Source: JAITVM01 sp031551135
GTDB lineage: Bacteria > Bacillota > Clostridia > Lachnospirales > JAITVM01
Reading direction: 5' to 3'
Length of the DNA stretch: 64,000 bases
NCBI GenBank assembly: GCA_031551135.1
Contig: JAVBOA010000005.1
Location: forward strand, 1-64,000
Position 1 is the first letter of the stretch. Each line of letters begins with the position of its first letter. A program made the translations under genes and the position numbers. The notes below the pieces were generated by a model, which was given only the letters and a program-made list of their open reading frames with translations, ran no database searches and was not told where the DNA came from. Of this stretch, positions 14,676-22,762 are shown in pieces.

Positions 14676-15254
14676 ATGATTAATGGAAACAAGGTTAATT
14701 TAGTTCCTTCCACTTTAGATGATAAGAAAAACGTGTATGAGTGGTGCTTTCATTCGGAAATCACAAAATCTCATGCCGGTCCGCCCGATTATCCCGACGC
14801 GCCGATTGCAACATGGAAAGAATTTTTCGAGGGTATTGGTGGTTATGAGGATTACTATTTTACAGGTTCACAGCCCGAACGCGGCGGAGGATTTATTATA
14901 TTGCATAATGGGATACCCGTTGGTTTTATTAGCTATACCTGTTTTCACTTGCAGAATAGCAAAGCAGAACTTGATATCTGGATGAATTGTGAGGATAATT
15001 GCGGCAAAGGATTTGGCACAGATGCTATTATTGCGCTTGGAGAATATTTACACAAAACGCAGGATATTCAAGAGTTAATTATGAGGCCGTCTATAAAAAA
15101 TATAAGGGCGAATAAATCATATGAAAAAGCCGGGTTTAAAAAATCCGATAAACGCCCGGACGAATATTTGCTAGACGAGTATGTATCAATTTTTGGAGAT
15201 GGAGACTACGGAGCCGATGAAAGCGCATTACTGATAAAAATCTTTGAGGTATAG
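14676..15254 (+). CDS. GNAT family N-acetyltransferase, RimJ/RimL type
   Basis: 192 residues. RimJ/RimL-like features are the N-terminal segment KVNLVPSTLDDKKNVYEWCFHSE, then PVGFISYTCFHLQNSKAELDIWMN, the acetyl-CoA loop CGKGFGTDAI and the end motif RANKSYEKAGFKK. The start is ATG 14676 behind AGGGGG. The family acetylates protein N-termini or small amines; aminoglycoside acetyltransferases of AAC(6') type are distant relatives, but nothing here shows that specificity. Confidence 0.88.
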   Translation: MINGNKVNLVPSTLDDKKNVYEWCFHSEITKSHAGPPDYPDAPIATWKEFFEGIGGYEDYYFTGSQPERGGGFIILHNGIPVGFISYTCFHLQNSKAELDIWMNCEDNCGKGFGTDAIIALGEYLHKTQDIQELIMRPSIKNIRANKSYEKAGFKKSDKRPDEYLLDEYVSIFGDGDYGADESALLIKIFEV

Positions 15255-15306
15255 TTTAAGTTTTTTGTGGTTCGCCAAAGCCGCAAAATTATTTTCGAAG
15301 ATTGGT

Positions 15307-15333
15307 GTAGGGGCGATTCATAATCGCCCCTAC
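15307..15333. repeat. REP-like palindrome
   Basis: A perfect 12-bp stem GTAGGGGCGATT/AATCGCCCCTAC with a 3-base loop. It shares the GTAGGGGCG head with the palindromes inside the RAYT units at 12241-13376, so it is probably a member of the REP family moved by that transposase. It lies between the GNAT and MazG-like genes. Confidence 0.85.
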
Positions 15334-15445
15334 GAATATATCGGTTACTATTCAACAACTGGAGCGGCGTGTTTCAAAAGAAATGGGATACTGCTTTTAG
15401 TATTTAAATCATTATTTGAAAAAATTTTATGTAGGAGATGATAAA

Positions 15446-15754
15446 GTGGATTTCAATGAATATCAGAGCTTAGCTATGAGAACATCAAGCGAGGCTTCAA
15501 AGCAAAATCAGATTCTTGACGGAGTTATGGGGTTATGTGGTGAAGCAGGAGAATGTATTGATATAGTAAAAAAACATATGTTTTTAGGTCATGACTTGGA
15601 TAAGGAACATTTACTTGATGAAGCATCTGATTGTTTATGGTATTTAGCAACTATTGCTAGCGGATTAGGCATTTCATTAGAAGAAATAGCAATGCACAAT
15701 ATAAATAAGCTAAAAAAACGTTATCCTGAAGGCTTTGATATAAAAAATCATTAA
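15446..15754 (+). CDS. MazG-like nucleotide pyrophosphohydrolase
   Basis: 102 residues, the size of single-domain MazG-like all-alpha NTP pyrophosphatases. Metal ligands are visible in GLCGEAGECIDIVKK (E-x-x-E) and LLDEASDCLWYLATIA (E-x-x-D). They hydrolyse non-canonical or excess nucleoside triphosphates to monophosphates. The start is GTG 15446 behind GGAGATGATAAA; a TTG ten codons earlier lacks a site. Many mobile or phage-derived regions carry such a gene, in keeping with this accessory stretch. Confidence 0.85.
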   Translation: MDFNEYQSLAMRTSSEASKQNQILDGVMGLCGEAGECIDIVKKHMFLGHDLDKEHLLDEASDCLWYLATIASGLGISLEEIAMHNINKLKKRYPEGFDIKNH

Positions 15755-16048
15755 CAGGATAGAATAAGTTGATTTTATCGGTATCCGCTATTATACATTA
15801 AAAGTATTTTTACTAATTATGGCGACTTTCTAAAAGAAACAAATTCCAGATATTAAATTGTCGCTATTTAGAAATTGTTTCTGAAGAAAATATATTTAAT
15901 CTGTGTTATAGGGGTACAGCTTATGAATTAAAGAAAAGTAAATATTAATGACATTCTGTAGGTGTTGGATTATTGAAATTCAAAACTGTTTTTGTTATGA
16001 TTTACAAAATATTTGTAATATATAATAGTTTCAAGGAGGAGCTCTCTG
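15755..16048. other. Intergenic stretch without recognised gene
   Basis: 294 AT-rich bases. I see no ORF of note and no hairpin with a T run. The last 15 bases hold the AAGGAGG ribosome site of the next gene. A decayed gene cannot be excluded. Confidence 0.5.
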
Positions 16049-16543
16049 ATGAATGAAGTAGAAATAATCTTGCAAAAAATCAATTGGAATGAATATGAAA
16101 CGGCTTATGGAAATGCCAACGAAGATATTCCACATTATATTGATATCGGAGATTCGCGCGGATATACTCCAAAAATTCGGACTTCTTTATTAGAACTATT
16201 TTCTGATGATAGAAAGATTGCTATGGATGCTTCTCATCAATTATGGTGTGGTCTATGCCATCAGTATGCCTACGTATTATCAGCCGCCCTTCCGAGTTTT
16301 GATATATTGATGTTGGCATTAAGAACATTAGATGATCAAATGAAAATAGAGGTATTAGATATATTAAAAGGGTTTGCTTACTGCACCTCTCAGAATGATG
16401 TAATATTAAACAATTGGAAAGGTTTACTAAGAAATAAATTAGCTCAAAATATTGATTATTTTAAAGAATTGGGCGAACATCCTATAGAGGATGTTTCATC
16501 GTTTGCTACAGATATTCTGGATGGATTGTCTGAATACATTTAA
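16049..16543 (+). CDS. Uncharacterised helical protein, immunity-protein-like
   Basis: 164 residues, acidic and apparently all-helical. Segments such as IRTSLLELFSDDRKIAMDASHQLWCGLCHQYAYVLSAALPSFDILMLALRTLDDQMKIEVLDILKGF look like HEAT-type helical pairs. Similar helical proteins occur as immunity factors of contact-dependent toxins, but no toxin gene is next to it and I cannot name the family. The start is ATG 16049 behind a strong AAGGAGG. It is a single-gene unit. Confidence 0.65.
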   Translation: MNEVEIILQKINWNEYETAYGNANEDIPHYIDIGDSRGYTPKIRTSLLELFSDDRKIAMDASHQLWCGLCHQYAYVLSAALPSFDILMLALRTLDDQMKIEVLDILKGFAYCTSQNDVILNNWKGLLRNKLAQNIDYFKELGEHPIEDVSSFATDILDGLSEYI

Positions 16544-16579
16544 AGCGTCCTCAAAAATTTATTTTGTATTTTCGCAGTT

Positions 16580-16598
16580 TCACCTGCGAGCAAAGCCA
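16580..16598 (+). terminator. Hairpin after the helical protein gene
   Basis: TCGCAG-TTTCAC-CTGCGA is a 6-bp stem about 40 bases past the stop codon, with no clear T run after it. It is a possible transcript end. Confidence 0.3.
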
Positions 16599-16704
16599 TA
16601 TATTAATTGATAGTAAATGATGAAATTTATTGTTGCTTTATAGGATATAAAGCCTGATTTATTGTTAATTCATATAATCCGGCGTATATCGTCCGAATTT
16701 GGAG

Positions 16705-17190
16705 ATGGTTTTATTAAGAAAAAGATATATTTTGATTTTCGGAATTATAATAATCGTAATTATTGTGATTGCAATATTTTTTATATCTCGGAAAGAAAAG
16801 ACTCCTGTAATAAAGAATGTAACGAGCGTATATTTGGAATTTGTTGAAGCAGACAGGCTTTGGGACGGGGGAGGTAGTGCCGAATATACAAGAAAAGAGA
16901 TAACCGACCCAACAGACAAAGAATACCTTATTGATTTATTTGATAATGAATATGAACTTGATGAACTTACATGCGGTTGTCCCTGCGATAATATTAAAAT
17001 TGTTTTTGATACAGTCGATGCTGTTCATACTTTTGGCGTGGGCGTTGTAGGTGATGGGAATTTCATTTATTATAATTCGGGCAAATATCTGGGTATACCA
17101 CATGAATCGTATATGGAATTGATGAGGTTTTTCTCTAAATTCGATGAAACGGCTGACTATGAGGAAAGCTGGATAAACGGTTTTAGATGA
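16705..17190 (+). CDS. Uncharacterised membrane-anchored protein
   Basis: About 161 residues: a short basic start, one strong hydrophobic helix (residues 8-28, mostly Ile and Val), then an extracytoplasmic domain with Asp/Glu-rich sequence and a CGCPCD cluster near residue 93. Sequence in the middle (TFGVGVVGDGNFIYYNSGKYLGIP) looks beta-rich. The start is uncertain: ATG 16705 and TTG 16699 are in frame, but GGAG overlaps them. No family is recognised. It is followed with an overlap by a gene remnant in another frame. Confidence 0.6.
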   Translation: MVLLRKRYILIFGIIIIVIIVIAIFFISRKEKTPVIKNVTSVYLEFVEADRLWDGGGSAEYTRKEITDPTDKEYLIDLFDNEYELDELTCGCPCDNIKIVFDTVDAVHTFGVGVVGDGNFIYYNSGKYLGIPHESYMELMRFFSKFDETADYEESWINGFR

Positions 17191-17587
17191 ACTCCACCGC
17201 AGTGACGACTTATGTATTGATTTTGAAGAGCAGAGCCTGTCTTATTTTTTCGAAAGAGTACCGAATGATGCATTATATGAGATTTTACTCAGTGCAATAC
17301 GTGTTATTGGAAATGGCATTGATTCAACAATTATTTTTTCAAACGAGCCACAAAAAACGAAAATGTCGGTAAAAATATCAAAAAGTAAAATTTGCAATAT
17401 TTCTGTTGATGGTATAACTGTAACTTTGTCTATAAAACAATATGCAAAGGCAGTATTGAGAATGTTTGATAAATACATGCATGACTATTCGATTGAAGAG
17501 TACGATTTGGCTTGGAATAGTTATCCGATTCAAGAATTGGAAAAACTAAGAAGCCAGTATCATGCATTGCAAAAGTTTCAGAACTGA
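17189..17587 (+). pseudogene. 5'-truncated remnant of an uncharacterised protein
   Basis: A continuous frame of 132 codons reads ELHRSDDLCIDFEEQSLSYF, then FERVPNDALYEILLSAIRVI and on to KLRSQYHALQKFQN. It has no ATG, GTG or TTG start until ATG 17363, where no ribosome site exists. The upstream boundary merges with the preceding gene's stop. I read it as a protein that lost its N-terminus, or one now translated by coupling or frameshifting from the gene before it. The family is unknown; it resembles small immunity-type proteins in size and acidity. Confidence 0.55.
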
Positions 17588-17609
17588 AATCTTTTACATT
17601 AAAATCTAC

Positions 17610-17673
17610 AAATGACGCAAATATGCTATAATGTTTTATCATAAAATTCAACTTAATCACATTTGCGTCATTT
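17610..17673. repeat. Perfect 13-bp inverted repeat with a 38-base loop
   Basis: AAATGACGCAAAT at 17610-17622 and its exact complement ATTTGCGTCATTT at 17661-17673. It lies between the accessory stretch (+ strand) and the end of punA (- strand). It may be a shared transcript end, a small palindromic element, or a binding site pair. Inside the loop TGCTATAAT looks like an extended -10 on the + strand. Confidence 0.6.
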
Positions 17674-17699
17674 ATCATTTATTTAATATCTTTCATTTT

Positions 17700-18548
17700 T
17701 TATATCTTTTTGATGATTTCATTCAGCAGCCGCATAAAATCTCCGGCGACTTTTTTGCCCATTTCGATAACTTCCTCGTGGTTCGTTTCGCCTTTCGAGA
17801 TTACGCAGGTCATATTTGTGATGCACGAAATACCGAGAACTTTCATTCCGGCGTTCACGGCAACTTGGCATTCCGGAACGGTTGACATTCCGACAACATC
17901 CGCTCCGAGAGCCATAAATGCTCTAATTTCGGCGGCGGTTTCGTAAGTCGGCCCCGGCCAAAACGCATAAACGCCTTTTTGAGCTTTTATATTTAACTCG
18001 GCCGCTGTTTTTTGCGCTAATTGAACATATTCCGGATAATAAGCTTTGCTCATGTCGGTAAATCTCGGCCCGAATTTATCAAGGTGTGCGCCGCGCAGTG
18101 CCGGAGGACACAAAAAAGCAATATGGTCTTCGATTATCATTAATTCGCCTGGGCTGAAATTTTCGTTTATACCGCCGCAGGCGTTTGTCAAAATAATTTT
18201 TTCGATTCCTAAATTAGCGAAAACTCTGATAGGAAAAGTAATTGTTTGGGTCGTATAGCCTTCATAAAAATGATTTCTGCCCTGCATAACAGCGATGCAT
18301 TTTCCGCTGATTTTTCCCACAAACAGCTTACCGCTGTGTCCTTCCACGGTCGGGTGCGGAAAATGCGGAATATCTGTATAATTTATAATTATCGGATTTT
18401 CGAGTTTTTCGGCGAAAGCACCCAATCCCGAACCCAAAATCAGCGCAATTTCGGGCTTTGCATCAATTTCAGACAAAATATAATTACTTGCCGCTTCAAT
18501 CGCTTCCATTACTTCAGTTTTGTTCATATAATCCAAATTGCTTTTCAT
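17700..18548 (-). CDS. punA: Purine-nucleoside phosphorylase (trimeric type)
   Basis: 282 residues, the size of trimeric PNP. Motifs are LILGSGLGAFAE (phosphate loop), VEGHSGKLFVGKISGKCIAVMQGRNHFYEGY, LTNACGGIN and the purine site GMSTVPECQVAVNAGMKVLGISCITNMT with GETNHEEV (the Asn before His-Glu-Glu suits 6-oxopurines). It cleaves inosine and guanosine to base plus ribose-1-phosphate. The start is ATG 18548 behind AAAGGAGG. It is the last gene of the nucleoside uptake operon, which gives imported nucleosides a direct use. Confidence 0.95.
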   Translation of the reverse strand: MKSNLDYMNKTEVMEAIEAASNYILSEIDAKPEIALILGSGLGAFAEKLENPIIINYTDIPHFPHPTVEGHSGKLFVGKISGKCIAVMQGRNHFYEGYTTQTITFPIRVFANLGIEKIILTNACGGINENFSPGELMIIEDHIAFLCPPALRGAHLDKFGPRFTDMSKAYYPEYVQLAQKTAAELNIKAQKGVYAFWPGPTYETAAEIRAFMALGADVVGMSTVPECQVAVNAGMKVLGISCITNMTCVISKGETNHEEVIEMGKKVAGDFMRLLNEIIKKI

Positions 18549-18559
18549 AATGTCCTCCT

Positions 18560-20767
18560 TTAATCTACCCAAATCGGAGAAATCAAGGCTAAATGCTCGT
18601 CTTCCTGCTCGATTCTCAGATAATAATAATTTGATTTTTCTTTAATAATATCAAAATCGAAATCAAATTGTCTACTAATATCTTTCCATTCTTCGAGTAT
18701 TCCATCCATTGAAATAATCGAAACGGATTTTAAATTTGAAGTTCCCAAAATTCTGCCTTTGAAATTTAGTTTTCCGCCATTATTTATTTTAATTTCAGAG
18801 CCGAAAATATTTCCGTTTATTTCGAATTGAACTAAAATTCTGGCACCGGTTGTAGCGTAAATCGAGCGGTTATAAATTCCGTCATAAATTTCGCTTCGGT
18901 TCAAATCGTTCGCTAAAACGCAGGTCACGCCGCCTTCGATTCCGGCTTCCATTTGATGCGAATCGCTTCCGCCCAAAAATCCGATTCGATAGCCTCTTTT
19001 TAAAACATCTCTGAGCGAATTAGCTTCTTCACGGTCAACATTTTTTGTATACGGCGAATAATCATGGTCGGTTTCGAAAATCGCATGACGGGACAAAACT
19101 TCGCAAACTCTCTGTTTTTCGGTAGAATGATATTCCCAGTCGGTGCTTGCTAAAACGACAGACCAAACAGCGCCCATATGATGCGGAATTATCAGGCAAT
19201 CTGTATTTTTGAAAGTTTCAAAAAGTCTGTCGGGCGTGTAGCCGCCTCTTGAAGTGCAAGGATAAAAATCGCCGCGGTCGCCTTTGAAATAAACATTTTT
19301 GTGACCGTAATCGTAGCGGAATTCGTTGCTCGTCCATTCGTAGCCGATTAAAGTTGCGAAATTTTCTTTTTTGTTAAAATAATTTGAATAAGAAATCATT
19401 AACTCCCATTCGGAAGGCGAAATGACATCAGGAAAAGCGTCGTGGTCACTCAATGCCGAAAAATCTTGAAGGGCAGTATTTTTATTAAAATAAAAGTACT
19501 GATCGATTTCGCCGAGACCATCGCTCAACGAGGATTGTCCGTGGATATCCCCAAAATAATAATTCAGATTTTTATGTGATTCCAAAGAATTTTTATTAAA
19601 TTCTTGTAAATCCCCATCCGGAATTCTTGCGATATTTTTTTCTTTCGCTACCGCTTTATTAAATTCCGCTTTTTCAAACACAAAGTCCGTGCGGATTCCG
19701 CTTGCAAATTCAGCTTCGTCAATTACCGCCAGCATAATATGTGCGTTTCTCGTCCAAGTATGTCCGTTGCCCTGTGCGTTTTGGTATGCAACATAAATTT
19801 TATTTTGGCTTATGGCGATAGACGAACGTTGGCTGAATTTTTGTAAGATATTCGGCGTAACAATAAACGGAGCGGAATATTCTCCGTCGGTGAATTTGCG
19901 CAATACAATTCCTCTGCCGTAATTTTCGGTTAAATAATTTCCGCAAATTGACTGCGATGCGCTGAGATGCCAGAAATTGCTGTCGATATCTATTTTTGCG
20001 CCCATTGAGATTGGCTTATTATCCAGAAATTTAATTTCCGACCAAATATATTTTATTTGAGAATTTCTTCCAATAACTGTCCATATTGCGATAACACCGC
20101 TGTTTGATTTTGCAAGCGATACCGAAGTATTAAAGCCGGATTTATCGCTGATTTCATTTGAAATAAATTTTCCGCTTTTTTTGTCAAAAACGGCGATATA
20201 CAAAGAATAAGAACTACCGCTAAAACCATCATAAAGGACATAAAGATTTCCGTCGCCACCGACAGCCGGATTCGGTCTGAAATTATCAAAATCGGAATCC
20301 GAAATTTCGATTTCAGCCGTTTCAAAATTTTCGAGAATTTTCAAGCATTTAGCGGAAGCTTTTTCGTTAAGCTCCGAATAAAAAATATAAATACTGTTCT
20401 CAAATTCTGTCATTTTAATATCGGAAATGCATTTATTTTCAGCGATTCGGCGCGGATTGTTCCAATTAGTTCCGTCGAATTCTGCTATATAAGCCTGCCA
20501 TGAATCTCCGCAGGCTTCTGACCAAGCCAAATATAAAGATTTTTCGCATGCTAAAAGATACGGACGGCTTGCTTCTCCTGCTCTGACGAATTTTTCTGTA
20601 TTTTTAATATCGCCGTCGATTATTTCGCCAACGACAATTATATCTTTTTTAGTTTCCCCAACGTTTTCCATAGATTGCCACGCAAGAAACACTCTATCGC
20701 CAAAACTCCTTATTAAAGGATATTGAGCCGAAGTCTCCATTGGATTTGTCAATCTTTTTTCTATCAT
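18560..20767 (-). CDS. Large DUF3604-like PHP-type protein with an N-terminal propeller-like region
   Basis: 735 residues, no signal peptide. Residues 1-350 contain repeated short beta motifs of BNR/propeller type (for example RVFLAWQSMENVG, SLYLAWSEACGD, NLYVLYDGFSGS, KIYVAYQNAQGN). Residues 400-650 contain NYYFGDIHGQSSLSDG, FSALSDHD, LIIPHHMG and GFLGGSDSHQMEAG, metal ligands of PHP-like hydrolases as in DUF3604. The start is ATG 20767 behind GGAGGGG. It lies between the permeases and punA in the nucleoside operon, so a cytoplasmic metal-dependent phosphoesterase acting on nucleotide-like substrates is possible but unproven. Confidence 0.7.
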   Translation of the reverse strand: MIEKRLTNPMETSAQYPLIRSFGDRVFLAWQSMENVGETKKDIIVVGEIIDGDIKNTEKFVRAGEASRPYLLACEKSLYLAWSEACGDSWQAYIAEFDGTNWNNPRRIAENKCISDIKMTEFENSIYIFYSELNEKASAKCLKILENFETAEIEISDSDFDNFRPNPAVGGDGNLYVLYDGFSGSSYSLYIAVFDKKSGKFISNEISDKSGFNTSVSLAKSNSGVIAIWTVIGRNSQIKYIWSEIKFLDNKPISMGAKIDIDSNFWHLSASQSICGNYLTENYGRGIVLRKFTDGEYSAPFIVTPNILQKFSQRSSIAISQNKIYVAYQNAQGNGHTWTRNAHIMLAVIDEAEFASGIRTDFVFEKAEFNKAVAKEKNIARIPDGDLQEFNKNSLESHKNLNYYFGDIHGQSSLSDGLGEIDQYFYFNKNTALQDFSALSDHDAFPDVISPSEWELMISYSNYFNKKENFATLIGYEWTSNEFRYDYGHKNVYFKGDRGDFYPCTSRGGYTPDRLFETFKNTDCLIIPHHMGAVWSVVLASTDWEYHSTEKQRVCEVLSRHAIFETDHDYSPYTKNVDREEANSLRDVLKRGYRIGFLGGSDSHQMEAGIEGGVTCVLANDLNRSEIYDGIYNRSIYATTGARILVQFEINGNIFGSEIKINNGGKLNFKGRILGTSNLKSVSIISMDGILEEWKDISRQFDFDFDIIKEKSNYYYLRIEQEDEHLALISPIWVD

Positions 20768-20823
20768 ATATACCCCTCCAAATCACATAATCCCAAAAAG
20801 CAGAAAGATGTGTAAATATTTTT

Positions 20824-21705
20824 TTAGTACTCCGCATTTTGTCCCATGCCTTTAGGCGCGCGCACATATTTTCCGGCAAACACCAATGCAACAAGCGTTA
20901 CAACATAAGGCAGAAGCTGAATTAATCTCGTAGGCAAGCCTTTGCCTTGCAGCAGCATTTGAAGTGCGTCGGCGGCCCCGAATAAAAGCGAAGATAAAAA
21001 TGCGCCGACAGGTGTGTATTTACCCAAAACATTTGCGCAAACAGCCATATAACCTCGTCCGGCAGACATATCCCTAGCGAACATATTCAATAAATCAACG
21101 GATAAATATGCGCCGGCTAATCCCGAAATCAAACCCGTAAGCGACGCGCCGATATATTTCATGCGTTTTACATTTATGCCGACGGTTGCGGCCGCCATAG
21201 GATTTTCGCCTACCATTCTCATCCTCAAGCCGTATTTTGTTTTAAACAAAAATATCTGCGCCGCAATTATTAAAATTATCATTATAAAAAATATCGGTGA
21301 AATCCTGCCTATCACAGGAATGTAAATCGGCTTTATGGAATTCACGATTTCGCCGTTTCCTCTGTTGCCCCAAATACTTTGCAATAGAAGTGTCGTAAAT
21401 CCGGTCGACAGAAGATTCAGTCCTACACCGCTGATAATATGGTTTACATTGTATTTTGTAGTCAAAATTCCGTGAGAATATCCGATAATCCATCCAAAAA
21501 GCATTCCCGTAAGCACGCCGATAATTGCACTTCCGCTGTAAAACGAACCGAGCGCCGCACCAAAAGCTCCAAAAAGCATCATGCCTTCAAGTCCCAATGC
21601 CATTATTCCTACTCTTGCCGAAAAAACCGCTCCGCATGCCGTTAAAGCGATAGGCACGATAGTACGGATAGTATTTTGCAAAAATGCAAGCAAAAATTCG
21701 TTCAT
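20824..21705 (-). CDS. Nucleoside ABC transporter permease (second subunit)
   Basis: 293 residues with about eight hydrophobic segments. LGLEGMMLFGAFGAALGS and GYSHGILTTKYNVNHIISGVGLNLLSTGFT are typical of BmpD/NupQ-type permeases of BMP nucleoside importers, and MRMVGENPMAAATVGINVKRMKYIGA is the family loop contacting the ATPase. The start is ATG 21705 behind AGGAGG, one base after the stop of the other permease gene. The two permeases form the heterodimeric membrane channel. Confidence 0.92.
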   Translation of the reverse strand: MNEFLLAFLQNTIRTIVPIALTACGAVFSARVGIMALGLEGMMLFGAFGAALGSFYSGSAIIGVLTGMLFGWIIGYSHGILTTKYNVNHIISGVGLNLLSTGFTTLLLQSIWGNRGNGEIVNSIKPIYIPVIGRISPIFFIMIILIIAAQIFLFKTKYGLRMRMVGENPMAAATVGINVKRMKYIGASLTGLISGLAGAYLSVDLLNMFARDMSAGRGYMAVCANVLGKYTPVGAFLSSLLFGAADALQMLLQGKGLPTRLIQLLPYVVTLVALVFAGKYVRAPKGMGQNAEY

Positions 21706-21706
21706 A

Positions 21707-22762
21707 CTATTTTACCTCCTTGGATAGTTTAAATTTCGTAAACAGTTTAGGAAAAAACTCGATAATTTGTTTGATTAACAAAGGGGAAGCAACTGCGATT
21801 ACGATAACCGCCTGAATAACCGTTACAAAATCCATCGGTACTTTCGCAACACGGTTCAAGGTCATTGCGCCTGCCCGTAATGCGCCAAAAAGGATTGATG
21901 TAAAAATTACGCCTATCGGATTTAAATACGCTAAAGCCGCAACCGCTACGCCGTCAAAGCCGTAGCCGCTGGAAAAGCCTTCAATAAACCTATAGTCAAC
22001 GCCGAGTGTTTGACCGGCACCGCCGATACCTGCAATCGCGCCTGATATAAACATTGTAATTAAAACAATTTTTCCGGATTTTATACCCGCAGTCTCCGCC
22101 GCAGGTTTATTCAACCCGACAGAACGGATTTCATAGCCGAAAATGCTTTTCGTGAGCATCCATTGTGCCGCTAAACATAAAGCGACGGCTATTACAACTG
22201 CAAAGCCGGTTTGATATCTTGGGTCAAAACGCGGAAGCTTTGCCGCCTCTTGAATCATTGCACTTTGGCTGGACCAGCTTCCGGCCTCCGTAAAAAATTC
22301 GGTTAAAAGATATCCGCAAAGTCCGACGGCAATTGAATTAAGCATAATTCCGCTGATAACCTCGTTTGCCTGAAATTTTACTTTCAGAAACGCAATCAAA
22401 AGCGACCAAAGACCGCCGCCGATTATTCCGGCCAGCAAAGCCGCAGGCAGCGCTATTACGGGAGGCGCATTAAAATAAATGCCGACAACCGCCGCACAAA
22501 AACCGCCGATATATAATTGACCTTCTGCGCCGAGATTTATGATTCCGCTTTTTAGCGCGAGCGCGTAGCAAAGTCCGGTGAACATCAGCGGCGTGGCTTG
22601 TGAAAGCGTGAGCATTATGGCCGATAAAGAACCGAAAGAGCCTTTTAATATTGCGGCATATGCGTTAAAAGGGTCGAAGCCGCTCAGCAAAAAGAAAATT
22701 CCGCCGACAATAAGCCCAATCGCCAAGGACAAAAGCAAATACAAAAATTTATCAAGCTTCAA
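21707..22762 (-). CDS. Nucleoside ABC transporter permease (first subunit)
   Basis: 351 residues with about nine hydrophobic segments, BmpC/NupP-like. Hallmarks are NLGAEGQLYIGGFCAAVVGI, KVKFQANEVISGIMLNSIAV and IRSVGLNKPAAETAGIKSGKIVLITMF. The start is TTG 22762, inside the last codons of the ATPase gene (11-base overlap); its ribosome site GGAGGC is also in that gene, so translation is coupled. It works with the second permease, the double ATPase and the BMP lipoprotein. Confidence 0.92.
   Translation of the reverse strand: MKLDKFLYLLLSLAIGLIVGGIFFLLSGFDPFNAYAAILKGSFGSLSAIMLTLSQATPLMFTGLCYALALKSGIINLGAEGQLYIGGFCAAVVGIYFNAPPVIALPAALLAGIIGGGLWSLLIAFLKVKFQANEVISGIMLNSIAVGLCGYLLTEFFTEAGSWSSQSAMIQEAAKLPRFDPRYQTGFAVVIAVALCLAAQWMLTKSIFGYEIRSVGLNKPAAETAGIKSGKIVLITMFISGAIAGIGGAGQTLGVDYRFIEGFSSGYGFDGVAVAALAYLNPIGVIFTSILFGALRAGAMTLNRVAKVPMDFVTVIQAVIVIAVASPLLIKQIIEFFPKLFTKFKLSKEVK

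Noticed and set aside
15244..15441. Small + strand ORF of 65 codons
   Set aside because: It reads through the REP palindrome (GAIHNRPYEY-like translation is typical of such repeats), has no ribosome site and overlaps the start of the MazG-like gene.
10996..17600. Integron-like gene cassette array
   Set aside because: Genes are single and co-directional, but no attC-type sites with R''-L''-L'-R' pairing and no integrase were found; the hairpins after genes are short and unlike each other.
21699..21716. MITE end at the permease start (TACTATTTTAC)
   Set aside because: Only a 9-base match formed by the start codon and the ribosome site; no second end nearby.
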